Part shown: positions 1 to 9,312 of the stretch, piece after piece
How the letters are laid out: the number at the start of each line of letters is the position of its first letter
Position numbering within the stretch: the first letter of the stretch is position 1
The notes under the pieces: model-generated
What the model was told of the DNA's origin: nothing
What the model saw: the letters and a program-made list of their open reading frames with translations, nothing else
Databases searched by the model: none
Program-made: the position numbers and the translations under genes
From: Sphingomonas sp. SORGH_AS_0950
Lineage (GTDB): Bacteria > Pseudomonadota > Alphaproteobacteria > Sphingomonadales > Sphingomonadaceae
Direction: 5' to 3'
Assembly: GCF_030818415.1 (NCBI RefSeq)
Contig: NZ_JAUTAE010000003.1
Coordinates: 1-64,000, forward strand
Length of the DNA: 64,000 bases

Positions 1-916
1 ATGCTCGCTGCCGATCAAGAAAGCTGTCGCACGGTCCGAAACGCCCGCCCCGTTCGATCAACTCGGCGAACGCTGCGCGCACTTCTGCGATCAACGTCGG
101 GTTCAAATCGGTTTCGCTACCCCAGACTGGAGTAGTATTGAGATCTATTGGGTAGACATTTCCCTGGTCATCTAAGACAAGGTCCAGCGCTGCGAAGTCG
201 ACGCGTAGCTCGCTCGCCAAGCGATGTGAAATCGCTAAAGCGTTGTCAGGTGCTAGGGGGAGCTGGCTCGCGTCCTGCGTCGATTGCAGCCCGCAACATA
301 GACGCTGGTCCATTTCTTTGACCAGCCGGTCCGAGTGTGATGTGGCGACTGCAACGTAGTCGCCAACGACGTATGATCGTTGAAACGTGCCCGTGACGTT
401 ACCGATGTAGCGTTCGACTGTGATCCGACTGTCGTGCCAGTATTCTTGCGGCAGGTCTTTGCGTGCAAATTGATGGACCCGCTCGGGATAAGGCCACAGC
501 GGGGGAACCATGTCTTGCGTCAATTCGGCGGGTAACAGCCTTTCGTAGCGTCCATAGTGGTTAGCGCGAGCCTTTACGACCAGCAGCTCGTCAGGATCGC
601 CGTCGGGGCCAGTGCGGACGATGGGGAGCCCGGCTGCGGCACAAGCGGCCTGCAGCGCCCATTTATCGATACTTTCGAAGTATCCGTTCAATACCGGGCG
701 ACCTCTGGCTTCCAAGTCCGCTCGCCACTGAACGAAATTTGGAAAGGCTGCTGCTGGGCGGCTCAGATTAACGTGGATCATTGCCGCTTCGACATCAGAG
801 TCGGCCATTCTCAGTTCGCTTCCCGGCTCGACCGTGATGGCTTTCGCATTGGGAACTGCGTGGGTGATCAAAAATCTGTCCCAGGCGTTCCATTCGAATA
901 CGGTCAGTTGCGTCAT
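1..916 (-). CDS. ATP-grasp ligase (C-terminus beyond window)
   Basis: Translating the minus strand from the ATG at 916 gives 305 codons with no stop before the window edge, so the gene is partial. The C-terminal half has the ATP-grasp signature: an acidic strand VDFAALDLVLD (about residues 239-249) followed by YPIDLNTTP, where the Asp and Asn would bind Mg-ATP. A lysine-rich ATP-binding stretch (LLVVKARANHYGRY) lies earlier. ATP-grasp enzymes of this RimK/carboxylate-amine ligase type join a carboxylate to an amine through an acyl-phosphate. The gene is divergent from a DapF-like epimerase at 1078, so the two may act on one amino-acid-derived product. The substrate cannot be told from sequence. 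The family call is firm and the role is open. Confidence 0.8.
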   Translation of the reverse strand, partial: MTQLTVFEWNAWDRFLITHAVPNAKAITVEPGSELRMADSDVEAAMIHVNLSRPAAAFPNFVQWRADLEARGRPVLNGYFESIDKWALQAACAAAGLPIVRTGPDGDPDELLVVKARANHYGRYERLLPAELTQDMVPPLWPYPERVHQFARKDLPQEYWHDSRITVERYIGNVTGTFQRSYVVGDYVAVATSHSDRLVKEMDQRLCCGLQSTQDASQLPLAPDNALAISHRLASELRVDFAALDLVLDDQGNVYPIDLNTTPVWGSETDLNPTLIAEVRAAFAELIERGGRFGPCDSFLDRQRA

Positions 917-1077
917 GCCAGCGGAACCCCAGCCGCGCGGCGCTCTCACGGCTCGCGCAAATTAATCCACTACACTCATCGCCTATGTGAGCGGAAATGA
1001 CAAGAAAAATTGAAGTTGCTATTACTTGATGCAACGACCGATTCAGGACCCCAAAGAAACTGATTAGGGCACCCCGC

Positions 1078-1941
1078 GTGAAAATTTGGAAACTACATGC
1101 GCTCGGCAATCATTTTGTTTTCGTTCAACACCTTGACGGGTTGAATTATCCTGAGCTGGCTCGCCTTCTTAGCCGTACCGCCGTCTCTGTCGGTTCCGAT
1201 GGCCTGCTTATGATCGATTGCGCTGTGAAGCCCCCTCGGGTGCGCATGTGGAACCCCGACGGGTCGGAAGACTTCTGCGGGAACGGCATGTGCTGTGCGG
1301 TGCATCTGCTAGACCGGCTCGGATTTGGACCGGTATCGAAGATTGACACGCCATACGCTGCTGTGCCTGTGCGCATAGAGCAGATTGACCGAGCGCAGTC
1401 GCAAGTCACGATCGAGATCGGCAAAGGTATCTTCGATCCAATACAAATCCCCTTGGCGGTATCGTATGCAACGCCCAACTCGTTCGGTTTCGACGTTTCA
1501 GTCGCTGGCGAGACGCTGCAGCTCGTTCCGTTGAACAACGGTAATATGCACAGCGTGATTTTCATCAACGAGCTTCCAGAAGACGACGCATTCTTCCGGT
1601 TTAGTCCGCTGATCGAAAATCATCCACTGTTTCCGGCACGGACTAATGTACTCTGGTGCGTTGTCCGGGACGGTGAGATATATATGCGAATTTGGGAAAG
1701 GGCAGTTGGCGAAACATTAGCATGCGGGACCGGATCGGCGGCGGCCGTCGTGGCCAGCGCACGTGCAGGCATTCCGCTCCCGGAATCGGTGCAGGTAATT
1801 ATGCGCGGCGGACGAGCAGCCGTGTCACTGAAACCAAACACCGTTGCTTTGACGACCCGCGTTAAACTCGTTTTCGAAGGCGAACTGATCCAAGATATTT
1901 CGACAGCATTGGTGGCCCCCCGCCGTCCAGCAATCATGTAG
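1078..1941 (+). CDS. Diaminopimelate epimerase-like (DapF family) protein
   Basis: A 287-residue protein from a GTG start. Both catalytic half-sites of the PLP-independent two-cysteine racemase family are present: Cys67 in NPDGSEDFCGNG and Cys216 in ERAVGETLACGTG. These cysteines act as acid and base on the alpha carbon of LL-diaminopimelate. The N-terminus LHALGNHFVFV replaces the usual GxGNDF stretch, and overall divergence suggests a paralogue, not the housekeeping dapF. Its partner is a divergent ATP-grasp gene 161 bp away. Similar DapF paralogues are found in secondary-metabolite clusters, where they epimerise an amino acid building block. Role here is inference; family membership is clear. 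Confidence 0.85.
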   Translation: MKIWKLHALGNHFVFVQHLDGLNYPELARLLSRTAVSVGSDGLLMIDCAVKPPRVRMWNPDGSEDFCGNGMCCAVHLLDRLGFGPVSKIDTPYAAVPVRIEQIDRAQSQVTIEIGKGIFDPIQIPLAVSYATPNSFGFDVSVAGETLQLVPLNNGNMHSVIFINELPEDDAFFRFSPLIENHPLFPARTNVLWCVVRDGEIYMRIWERAVGETLACGTGSAAAVVASARAGIPLPESVQVIMRGGRAAVSLKPNTVALTTRVKLVFEGELIQDISTALVAPRRPAIM

Positions 1942-2194
1942 CTTCGGGCCGGTCCATGCGTCGCCAAAGCCCAACCATCAATATTTGTTGAGGCAGTCGG
2001 CTTTGCCCGACCGTGAACGGGCTGCTTATGAAGGCATGGCTTCGCACAGAAGTGAGTTCCGTCGCGATGGTCTTAATCAATTTCGCCTTTGAGGCTGCCA
2101 TCGTCGCACAGGTCCGCTTAGCCGTTGCCCTTGACGTGGTCGCACGCCAGCATCTACCGGACGCGCGGTACGGCAAGATCGATGTTGTTGCCCC

Positions 2195-3037
2195 CTAAAT
2201 GGCTGACAGGGCCTCGCGTGTTGTCGCGATGAACTCGCGGGGTGACCTGTAGCCGAGGGCGCGGTGTGGATGCACCTCATTATAGTGGTCGAGCCAAGCT
2301 GGCAGCTGCGCGATGACGGTCTGCGCGTCGGGCTTGGGGTTCACGCGGACGTAATCGCGCTTGAGGGTGCGGACGAACGCCTCGGCCATGCCGTTGGACT
2401 GCGGGCTGCTGACCGGGGTGGTGCGCGGCACCAGCCCGATGTCGCGAGCAAAGGTGCGGGTGTCGCGGGCGGTATAGCAGCTGCCGTTATCCGTCAGCCA
2501 CTCGATTGGCTGGGGTACGCGGTTCACCCGACCGTAGCGGTGCTCGACGGTGGCGACCATCAGGTCCTGCACATCCTCGGCGGTGATGCCGCTCGTGGTT
2601 GCCACATGCCCCATTGCCTCGCGGTCGCAGCAGTCGAGCGCGAACGCGACGCGCACCTTCTCGCCGTTGTCACAGGCGATCTCCAGCCCGTCGGAGCACC
2701 AGCGAGTGTTGCGCTGGTCGACGGCGACACGGCCGTCGTGACGGCGCTCCTCGTGCCGTCCGCCGCCTCTTTGGAGCAGCAGTCCATGCACCTTCATGAC
2801 GCGGTAGACGCGCTTGGGATTGGGAGCAGCGCGACCGGTCTGCTCGGCTTGGCGGCGCAGCAGGGCATGGACGCGGCGATAACCGTAGGTGGGCAGATCG
2901 GCGACAAGCGCCCGGATGTCGGCGACTAGGTCGGCGTCCGGCAATGGTGGCCGTCCGCGCGGTCGTGGCGGTGGTCGGTTGCGCATCGCAGACAGATGCG
3001 GGCGGGCGACGCTGAGCGCATCGGCTACCGCGGTCAC
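2195..3037 (-). CDS. IS3-family transposase OrfB (DDE integrase)
   Basis: A 280-residue rve-type catalytic subunit. It starts with an HTH_21-like region (YGYRRVHALLRR). The DDE core follows: RWCSDGLEIACDNG (first Asp), EWLTDNGSCY (second Asp) and SNGMAEAFVRTLKRDY (Glu). The annotated start GTG at 3037 is probably not used alone; the protein is expected mainly as an OrfAB fusion through the A7 slippery site at 3076-3082. The frame is uninterrupted and the catalytic residues are present. Confidence 0.88.
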   Translation of the reverse strand: MTAVADALSVARPHLSAMRNRPPPRPRGRPPLPDADLVADIRALVADLPTYGYRRVHALLRRQAEQTGRAAPNPKRVYRVMKVHGLLLQRGGGRHEERRHDGRVAVDQRNTRWCSDGLEIACDNGEKVRVAFALDCCDREAMGHVATTSGITAEDVQDLMVATVEHRYGRVNRVPQPIEWLTDNGSCYTARDTRTFARDIGLVPRTTPVSSPQSNGMAEAFVRTLKRDYVRVNPKPDAQTVIAQLPAWLDHYNEVHPHRALGYRSPREFIATTREALSAI

Positions 3038-3444
3038 AGAATGTCCCCGGGCAGCGAGGTCGAGCGCAAGAGCAGTTTTTTTGGGCCTGCGGCCCGGGAC
3101 ACGGCCTCACGCAGCAGCTCGTTCTCCATGGCCTTCTTGCCGAGCAGCCGCTGCAGTTCGCGCACCTGCGCCTCCAGCGCCCGGTACTCGGACGCTGGCA
3201 CCACCTCCTCGCCGGCTGCCGCGGCGGTCAGCGCGCCCTGGTTCATCAGGCGCCGCCAGGTGAAGACCTGGCTGCCGCTGATGCCGTGCTGGCGGGCGAC
3301 GAGCGACACGCTCATTCCCGGAAGATACGTCTCCTCGACGATCCGGACCTTCTCCTCCGGTGTCCACCGCCTCCGGCGCTGGACACCGGAGAGGACCTCG
3401 CCGTCATTGTAACGCCTGGTCGTACCGTCAGTCATATGCCTCAC
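3034..3444 (-). CDS. IS3-family transposase OrfA
   Basis: A 136-residue DNA-binding subunit. It has a helix-turn-helix (RRWTPEEKVRIVEETYLPGMSV then VARQHGISGSQVFTWR) followed by a leucine-zipper-like coiled coil (LEAQVRELQRLLGKKAMENE). A run of seven T at 3076-3082 (A7 on the coding strand, CCA AAA AAA C) lies near the end of the frame. It fits a -1 programmed frameshift that would fuse OrfA to OrfB, as in other IS3 elements. Confidence 0.85.
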   Translation of the reverse strand: MRHMTDGTTRRYNDGEVLSGVQRRRRWTPEEKVRIVEETYLPGMSVSLVARQHGISGSQVFTWRRLMNQGALTAAAAGEEVVPASEYRALEAQVRELQRLLGKKAMENELLREAVSRAAGPKKLLLRSTSLPGDIL

Positions 3445-3666
3445 TCTTATCCAAGAGCGAGGCCCTGTCAGGTCATTTGAGGGGCCACCTCAATCGATGA
3501 AAGCAAGTGGCCTGCGATCTCGCCGTCCAGCAGTCAATCGCAGGTCCTCAAAAATAGATCACTTTCGAAATAGCAGCCGATACTCGCTAGGGTCAAAACC
3601 CAATCAGCATCTTGAGGGATGATGGTTTTCTTGATTCACTGGTGCGTGGATCAGGAGGAGTGAGGC

Positions 3667-3937
3667 ATGGCGCTGTTCTGGTTGTCTGATGAAGCGTGGG
3701 CAGCGATCAAGCCGCATCTGCCCAAGAACCAGCATGGTGCACGGCGGGTAGACGACCGGCAGGTGATCTCCGGGATCGTGCATGTGCTGAAGGTTGGTTG
3801 CCGCTGGTGTGACTACCCGGCCGATTACGGGCCATCGACCACGATCTACAACCGAATCAACCGTTGGTCGCGCCATGGCTTCTGGCTCAGGCTGCTCGAT
3901 GCGCTGGTGGATGTCGGCGTGGTTACCAAAGGCACCG
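3667..3937 (+). pseudogene. IS5-family transposase, 5' part (split by IS256)
   Basis: Codes for the N-terminus of an IS5-type transposase (FWLSDEAWAAIKPHLPKNQHG, with VLKVGCRWCDYP), preceded by a good ribosome site (AGGAGGAGTGAGGC). Reading stops because an IS256 element was inserted after the codon for Thr in KGT. The frame resumes after 5284, where AIDSTYIKAQR follows directly. The first DDE aspartate would be in the second half. Confidence 0.88.
3929..3937. repeat. Target-site duplication of IS256, left copy
   Basis: AAGGCACCG occurs directly before the left inverted repeat of the IS256 element and again at 5285-5293 directly after the right one. Removing the element and one copy restores the IS5 reading frame (V T K G T A I D), which proves the order of insertion. 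The length of 8-9 bp fits the IS256 family. Confidence 0.92.
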
Positions 3938-3994
3938 GGGACTGTCAGGATTTCCGTGTGTGAGCGGGCATAATGGGTACGAGGAGTTCTCCCT

Positions 3995-5243
3995 ATGTCA
4001 CGACGCAAAGAACCGACGATACCGAACGAACTGCTCGATCAGCTGCTGGCTGGCGGCGCGGCGAGCGCTGCGTTCGAGCAAGGCGGCCTGCTGGATTCAC
4101 TGAAGAAGGCGCTGACCGAGCGCGCCTTGAACGCGGAGATGGACCATCACCTTGCCGGCGATGACGGCGCTGGCAACACTCGGAACGGTTACGGCCGGAA
4201 GACCGTGATGACCGACACCGGCAAGCTGGCGATCGACGTACCGCGCGACCGCCAAGCGAGCTTCGACCCGCAGCTGATTGCCAAATACCAGCGCCGCTTT
4301 CCCGGCTTCGATGAAAAGATCGTGTCGATGTACGCGCGGGGTATGAGCACCCGCGAGATCGTGGGGCACCTGCACGATCTGTACGGCATCGACGTGTCGC
4401 CCGATCTGATCAGCACGGTTACCGACGCGGTGCTCGACGAGATCGTTACCTGGCAGCAGCGACCGCTCGATCCGGCCTACCCGCTGGTCTTCTTTGACGC
4501 GCTGCGGGTGAAGATCCGTGACGAGGGCATGGTCCGCAACAAGCCTGTCCCGAGCATGTCGAGGGGGCCATCCACATCGCGCTGGGCGTCCGCGCCGATG
4601 GTGCCAAGGAGGTGCTTGGCCTGTGGCTCGAACAGAACGAGGGCGCCAAGTTCTGGCTGAGGGTGATGAACGAGCTTCGCAACCGCGGCGTCGAGGATAT
4701 CCTGCTCGCCGTCGTCGACGGCCTGAAGGGCTTTCCCGACGCGATCACCGCCGTGTTCCCGGATGCAATCGTGCAGACCTGCATCGTCCACCTGCTCAGG
4801 AACTCAATGGACTTCGTCTCCTGGAAGGACCGCAAGGGCTTGGCGACCGCGCTGAAGGAAATCTACCGCGCAACCGACGCCGATACCGCTGAGAAGGCGC
4901 TGACGGCGTTCGAGGCAGGCCCTTGGGGCACCCGCTACCCCGCCATCGGGCAGAGCTGGCGGCGCGCCTGGGCCGAGGTGATTCCGTTCTTTGCCTTCCC
5001 CGACGAGGTCCGCCGGATCGTCTATACCACAAACGCGATCGAGGCGCTGAACTCCAAGCTCAGGCGGGCCGTCCGAGCCCGGGGCCACTTTCCCAGCGAC
5101 GAGGCCGCCACCAAGCTGCTGTACCTGATCTTGAACCGCTCGAAAAAAAAGAGTGGAAGATGCCACCACGTGAGTGGACCATGGCCAAGGCCCAGTTCGC
5201 CGTCATCTTCGGCGAACGCTTCATCAAGGCCATGGCGGCGTAA
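3995..5243 (+). pseudogene. IS256-family (Mutator) transposase, two frameshifts
   Basis: Three frames together give one full-length IS256 transposase of about 400 residues. Part 1 (3995 to about 4543) ends LRVKIRDEGMVRNK. Part 2 (to about 5150) runs from HIALGVRADG through VDGLKGFPDAI to YTTNAIEALNSKLRR. Part 3 (to 5243) is WKMPPREWTMAKAQFAVIFGERF. The first break is a 23-bp insertion at 4544-4566, which shifts the frame by two. The second is at a run of eight A at 5143-5150. Neither is known as a programmed shift in this family, so the copy is probably inactive unless supplied in trans. Confidence 0.9.
4544..4566. repeat. Short palindromic repeat inserted in the IS256 transposase
   Basis: Between codons N-K and A/I-H of the transposase there are 23 extra bases, CCTGTCCCGAGCATGTCGA followed by four G. 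Removing them restores the frame and the conserved RNKAIHIALG stretch. I recall a very similar dispersed palindrome (CCTGTCCTGAGC..GTCGAAGG) in sphingomonad genomes. It looks like insertion of a REP-type unit, not random slippage. Confidence 0.65.
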
Positions 5244-5284
5244 TGTTCAACCACCCGCTCACACACGGAAATCCTGACAGTCCC

Positions 5285-5293
5285 AAGGCACCG
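5285..5293. repeat. Target-site duplication of IS256, right copy
   Basis: Second copy of AAGGCACCG, immediately to the right of the IS256 element; see the left copy at 3929-3937. Confidence 0.92.
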
Positions 5294-5726
5294 CGATCGA
5301 CAGCACCTACATCAAGGCGCAACGCGCAGCCTTCGGCGGAAAAGGGGGCACCGGACCCAGGCCATTGGGCGCTCGCGTGGTGGATGGACGACCAAGATCC
5401 ATGCGCTCACCGATGTCATCGGCCGTCCCTATGCGTTGATGTTGACGGCTGGCAATGTCAGCGACGTAAAGGCAGCGCCCGCACTCCTCGAACGTGCCGG
5501 CCGGATGCGATACCTTCTTGCTGACAAAGGCTATGATGCCGACCGACTACGCCGCTCGCTGCGTGACGCCGGAGCCGTTCCTGTCATTCCAGACCGGCTC
5601 AACCGGAAACGCGCCATTCGATACGACAAGGACCGATACCGTGTCCGACACCTAATCGAGAACGCTTTCTACAGTCTCAAGGACTTCCGCCGTGTCGCCA
5701 CCCTCTACGACAAACTCGCCGCCACC
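5285..5726 (+). pseudogene. IS5-family transposase, 3' part, frameshifted and fused to IS630
   Basis: Continues the IS5 transposase from 3667-3937: AIDSTYIKAQRAAFGG, a frameshift around 5340-5365, then GRSRGGWTTKIHALTDVIG, LLADKGYDAD and YDKDRYRVRHLIENAF. These hold the IS5 DDE region. At about 5724-5727 the frame runs straight into an IS630 transposase (KLAAT then MPELAARL), so the natural IS5 C-terminus and right end are missing. Confidence 0.85.
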
Positions 5727-6437
5727 ATGCCCGAACTCGCCGCCCGGCTGCTTCGAGAGCGGCAGGTCGCAGTGCATCCGGCATCCTTGTCGCGTTTTCT
5801 CAAGGCGGCAGAATTCACCGTCAAAAAGATGCTACTGGCGAGCGAAGCCGGACGCGATGACGTAGCGCGGGCGCGCCGGACATGGCGGTCGGGCCGCCAA
5901 CCTCGAATGCGCCAGGAGCCGCACCGGCTGGTGTTCGTGGATGAAACCGCGACGACCACAAAGATGGTCCGGCTGCGGGGGCGCGCTCGTCGCGGCCAGC
6001 GTCTCAAGACCAGCGCTCTCTTTGGTCGCTGGGGTACGCAGACCTTCATTGCAGGTCTGCGATGTGACGGCCTGAGCGCCCCCTGGCTCATCGACCGGCA
6101 GATGAACCGCGACATCTTCGAGACACGGGTCGAGACCCAGCTCGCTCCCACCTTGTCGCGCGGCGACATCGTCATCCTCGACAATCTTTCCAGCGGCAAG
6201 AGCCCAAAAGCCGCCGCGATCCTCAAGCAGCGCGGCGCCTAGTTCCTGTTCCTGCCGCCATACTCGCCTGATCTAAACGCCATCGAGATGGCGTTCGCCA
6301 AGCTCAAAGCCCATCTCCAGCGCATGGGGGCCAGAACCATAGATGCCCTCTGGCAAGCCGTCGGCCACATCTGCGACCTCTACTCGCCAGATGAATGCCG
6401 GAACTACCTCAAGGCCGCTCGATATGCGCCAGATTGA
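5727..6437 (+). pseudogene. IS630-family transposase, 5'-truncated, internal stop
   Basis: Contains the C-terminal two thirds of an IS630/Tc1-like transposase with its DDE_3 domain: LVFVDETATTTKM (first Asp), GDIVILDNLSSGKS (second Asp) and [19 protein letters not shown] (Glu). The N-terminal HTH half is absent. A TAG at 6240-6242 replaces the Trp codon expected between KQRGA and FLFLPPYSP. The frame then continues unchanged to TGA at 6435-6437. Truncated and nonsense-mutated, so non-functional. Confidence 0.88.
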
Positions 6438-6464
6438 ACGCTCGATGCTCTAGCGCGGCATTCA

Positions 6465-7361
6465 TCACCTTGCAGATACTGTCACGCTCTGATGACGATC
6501 GTTCACTGCGTTCAGGATCGCGCGGCCATAGGCCGTTCTGGCAAATTTCTCGCCCGCCGCGCGCGCTTGATCCACTGAGATAAAGCCCTTTTCGAGTGCG
6601 ATTTCCTCCAGACAAGCGATCTGGATGCCCTGCCTGCGCTGCAGCGTACGGACGAACTCGCTGGCTTCCAGCAGGCTGTCGTGGGTGCCGGTGTCGAGCC
6701 ACGCATAACCGCGCCCCATCTGCTCGACGTGGAGGTCACCAAGCTCCATGTAGAGCCGGTTGAGATTGGTGATCTCCAGTTCGCGGCGCGCCGATGGTTT
6801 CAGCTCGCGGGCCATATTCACGACGCGATTGTCATAAAAATAAAGGCCGGTCACCGCATAGTTGGACTTTGGCGCGGCAGGCTTTTCCTCCAGCGACAGC
6901 GCTTTGCCGTCCACGCTGAGCTCGACTACACCATAACGCTCCGGGTCTTCGACGCGGTAGCTGAAGACGGTTGCGCCTTGGGTTCGTGCAGCCGCGCGCG
7001 CGAGTAGGTCCGTCAGGTGTGCGCCGAAGAAGATATTGTCGCCCAGCACTAGCGCGACGTTATCGTCGCCGATGAAATCCGCGCCGATCGTGAACGCCTG
7101 CGCCAGCCCCTCGGGGCGTGGCTGCTCGGCATAGGCGATCGACAGCCCGAGGGCACTGCCGTTGCCGAACAACCGCTGGTAATTGCCCAGATATTCGGGA
7201 CTGGAGATGATGAGCACATCGCGGATTTCGGCCAGCATCAGGACCGACAGCGGGTAATAGATCAACGGCTTGTCATAGACCGGCAGCAATTGCTTGTTGA
7301 TGGCCAGCGTCGCCGGGTGGAGCCGCGTACCCGATCCACCCGCCAGGATGATGCCCTTCAC
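6465..7361 (-). CDS. rfbA: Glucose-1-phosphate thymidylyltransferase
   Basis: Makes dTDP-glucose from glucose-1-phosphate and dTTP, the first step to dTDP-L-rhamnose. A 298-residue protein from a GTG start at 7361, chosen because [16 protein letters not shown] is the invariant N-terminus; longer in-frame sequence upstream belongs to rfbD in another frame. The nucleotide-binding loop [19 protein letters not shown], the metal/substrate site VLGDNIFFG and [14 protein letters not shown] are all present. Last gene of the rfbCBDA operon; its GTG overlaps the rfbD stop by four bases (GTGA). Confidence 0.95.
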   Translation of the reverse strand: MKGIILAGGSGTRLHPATLAINKQLLPVYDKPLIYYPLSVLMLAEIRDVLIISSPEYLGNYQRLFGNGSALGLSIAYAEQPRPEGLAQAFTIGADFIGDDNVALVLGDNIFFGAHLTDLLARAAARTQGATVFSYRVEDPERYGVVELSVDGKALSLEEKPAAPKSNYAVTGLYFYDNRVVNMARELKPSARRELEITNLNRLYMELGDLHVEQMGRGYAWLDTGTHDSLLEASEFVRTLQRRQGIQIACLEEIALEKGFISVDQARAAGEKFARTAYGRAILNAVNDRHQSVTVSAR

Positions 7362-8254
7362 TTGCCGTTCTCCTTGGAGCCGATCAGTTCGTCGAGGATG
7401 TCGCCGAGTGCGTCCTGCCAAGGACGAGAGGTGATGCCATAGGCGCGCTGGATCGCGTCGTGCGAGAGCAGCGAATTGGCCGGACGCCGTGCCGCGGTGG
7501 AATAGTCGCTGGTCGCGATTCCCTCCACGCTGGCGGTGGCACCGCCGCGCACTCCGGACTGGCGGAATATTTCTTCGGCAAGGCCCGCCCAGGTCGTCGC
7601 GCCGGCGTTGCTGAAATGGAAGGTGCCGCTCGGCGCGTGTGGATCGTCCGCCAGCCGCACTGCGATTGTCACCAGCGCGGCGGCGAGGTCGGTAGCACTC
7701 GTCGGGCTGCCATGCTGGTCGGCGACGACGCGCAGATGGCCCCGTTCGGACCCGACGCGCAGCATCGTCTTCATGAAATTGTTTCCGTGCGCCGATATCA
7801 CCCAGGCGGTGCGGACGATCGCATGGCGCGCGCCACTGGTGCGCACCGCCAGTTCGCCGCCCAGCTTCGACGCGCCATACACGCCGAGCGGCGCGACCGG
7901 ATCGTCGACGGCCCACGCACCCCCACGGTCGCCGGGAAAGACATAGTCGGTCGAGACCTGCACCAACGGGATACCCGCACAGGAGCAGGCCGACGCGAGC
8001 GCGGCGGGGGCGAGTGCATTGACCTGCCACGCCGCGACCTGATCGCTCTCGGCTTTGTCGACCGCGGTATAGGCGGCACTGTTGACGACCGCCGCCCAAG
8101 ACCGCTCTGCCACTGTGGCCGCGATCGCATCGGTGTCGATCAGGTCGAGCATGGTACGGTCGAGCGCGACCACCCGCCACCCCTCGGGCAGCTTTGCGCG
8201 TTGCAATTCCTGCCCGAGTTGTCCGTTCGCGCCGGTGACAAGCAGGTCACGCAT
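7358..8254 (-). CDS. rfbD: dTDP-4-dehydrorhamnose reductase
   Basis: Reduces dTDP-4-dehydro-L-rhamnose to dTDP-L-rhamnose with NAD(P)H, the last step of the pathway. A 298-residue short-chain-dehydrogenase fold protein: nucleotide-binding [11 protein letters not shown] at the N-terminus, [23 protein letters not shown], and catalytic YGASKLGGE. The start at 8254 was chosen because [12 protein letters not shown] is the usual N-terminus and it overlaps the rfbB stop (TGATG). Operon context makes the assignment firm. Confidence 0.95.
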   Translation of the reverse strand: MRDLLVTGANGQLGQELQRAKLPEGWRVVALDRTMLDLIDTDAIAATVAERSWAAVVNSAAYTAVDKAESDQVAAWQVNALAPAALASACSCAGIPLVQVSTDYVFPGDRGGAWAVDDPVAPLGVYGASKLGGELAVRTSGARHAIVRTAWVISAHGNNFMKTMLRVGSERGHLRVVADQHGSPTSATDLAAALVTIAVRLADDPHAPSGTFHFSNAGATTWAGLAEEIFRQSGVRGGATASVEGIATSDYSTAARRPANSLLSHDAIQRAYGITSRPWQDALGDILDELIGSKENGK

Positions 8255-9303
8255 CACGCGATTCCGCGTCGCTCGGTCGCCTTGGCCGCGACCAACGGAC
8301 GCCACCATGCTTCGTTGTCGAGATACCAGCGCACCGTCTTCTCGATCCCGCTCTCAAATGTTTCCTGCGGCTGCCAACCAAGTTCGTCGCCGATGCGGGT
8401 CGCGTCGATCGCGTAACGCTTGTCATGGCCTGGGCGATCGGCGACCGAGGTGATCTGCTCGGCGTAGTTCTTGCCATCCTCGCGCTGGTGCAGCCGGTCG
8501 AGGATCGCGCAGACGGTGCGCACCACCTCGATATTCTGCTTCTCGTTATGCCCGCCGACATTGTAAGTCCGCCCGACCGCGCCGCGCTCGAACACCGCCT
8601 GCAATGCGCGAACGTGGTCCTCGACGAACAGCCAGTCGCGCACCTGATTGCCCGCGCCGTACAGCGGCAGCGGCTCACCCGCGAGCGCCTTGACGATCAT
8701 CAGCGGGATCAGCTTTTCGGGAAAGTGATACGGCCCGTAGTTGTTCGAGCAATTGGTGATGAGCACCGGCAGGCCATAGGTGTGGCTCCAGGCTGAGACG
8801 AGATGGTCCGACCCAGCCTTCGACGCCGAATAGGGCGAGCGCGGATCGTAGGGTGTCTCCTCTGTAAACAGCCCGGCGTCGCCCAGCGACCCGTACACCT
8901 CGTCGGTCGAGATATGGTGGAAGCGGAACGCCGCCTTCGCCTCGTCATCCAGCGACAGCCAATAGGCGCGCGCCTCGGCGAGCATCACATAGGTGCCGAC
9001 GACATTGGTCTGCACGAACGCGCCCGGCCCGTCGATCGAGCGGTCGACATGGCTTTCGGCGGCGAGATGCGTGACGATATCGGGGCGGAACTCAGCGATC
9101 GCGGCGCGCACGGTTTCGGCGTCGCAGATGTCGCCCTGTAAAAAGCGATAGCGGCTGGACTGCGCGACGCGCTTCACCGTCGATAGCGTGCCGGCATAGG
9201 TCAGCTTGTCGAAGTTGAAGACCTCATGGCTCGTATACTCGATCAGGTGGCGGACCAAAGCCGAGCCGATAAACCCAGCCCCGCCGGTGACGAAGATGCG
9301 CAT
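8254..9303 (-). CDS. rfbB: dTDP-glucose 4,6-dehydratase
   Basis: Converts dTDP-glucose to dTDP-4-keto-6-deoxyglucose. A 349-residue extended [14 protein letters not shown] (NAD site), [12 protein letters not shown], the catalytic STDEVYG with adjacent Asp/Glu equivalents, and [12 protein letters not shown] holding the Tyr-Lys pair. Length is normal for the family. It sits between rfbC (10 bp upstream) and rfbD (overlapping). Confidence 0.96.
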   Translation of the reverse strand: MRIFVTGGAGFIGSALVRHLIEYTSHEVFNFDKLTYAGTLSTVKRVAQSSRYRFLQGDICDAETVRAAIAEFRPDIVTHLAAESHVDRSIDGPGAFVQTNVVGTYVMLAEARAYWLSLDDEAKAAFRFHHISTDEVYGSLGDAGLFTEETPYDPRSPYSASKAGSDHLVSAWSHTYGLPVLITNCSNNYGPYHFPEKLIPLMIVKALAGEPLPLYGAGNQVRDWLFVEDHVRALQAVFERGAVGRTYNVGGHNEKQNIEVVRTVCAILDRLHQREDGKNYAEQITSVADRPGHDKRYAIDATRIGDELGWQPQETFESGIEKTVRWYLDNEAWWRPLVAAKATERRGIA

Positions 9304-9312
9304 CGCGATCCC

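Larger units (their letters stand above)
2189..3487 (-). mobile_element. IS3-family insertion sequence
   Basis: About 1.3 kb with two overlapping transposase frames on the minus strand. The ends form an imperfect inverted repeat of about 28 bp: 2189 onward (TGCCCCCTAAATGG, then CTGACAGGG) against the reverse complement running back from 3487 (TGGCCCCTCAAATGA, then CTGACAGGG). No target duplication is evident. A decayed relative lies at 31240-31620. Both frames look intact, so this copy may be active. Confidence 0.8.
3938..5284 (+). mobile_element. IS256-family element nested in an IS5 element
   Basis: A 1347-bp element bounded by perfect inverted repeats of about 30 bp (outer bases GGGACTGTCAGGATTTCC at 3938, and their complement ending at 5284) and a 9-bp direct repeat. 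It carries one transposase gene that is broken twice. It lies inside the reading frame of an IS5 transposase. Confidence 0.93.

Noticed and set aside
1934..2198. Small frames between the DapF-like gene and the IS3 element
   Set aside because: About 250 bp with short frames on both strands and no recognisable motif; left as intergenic.
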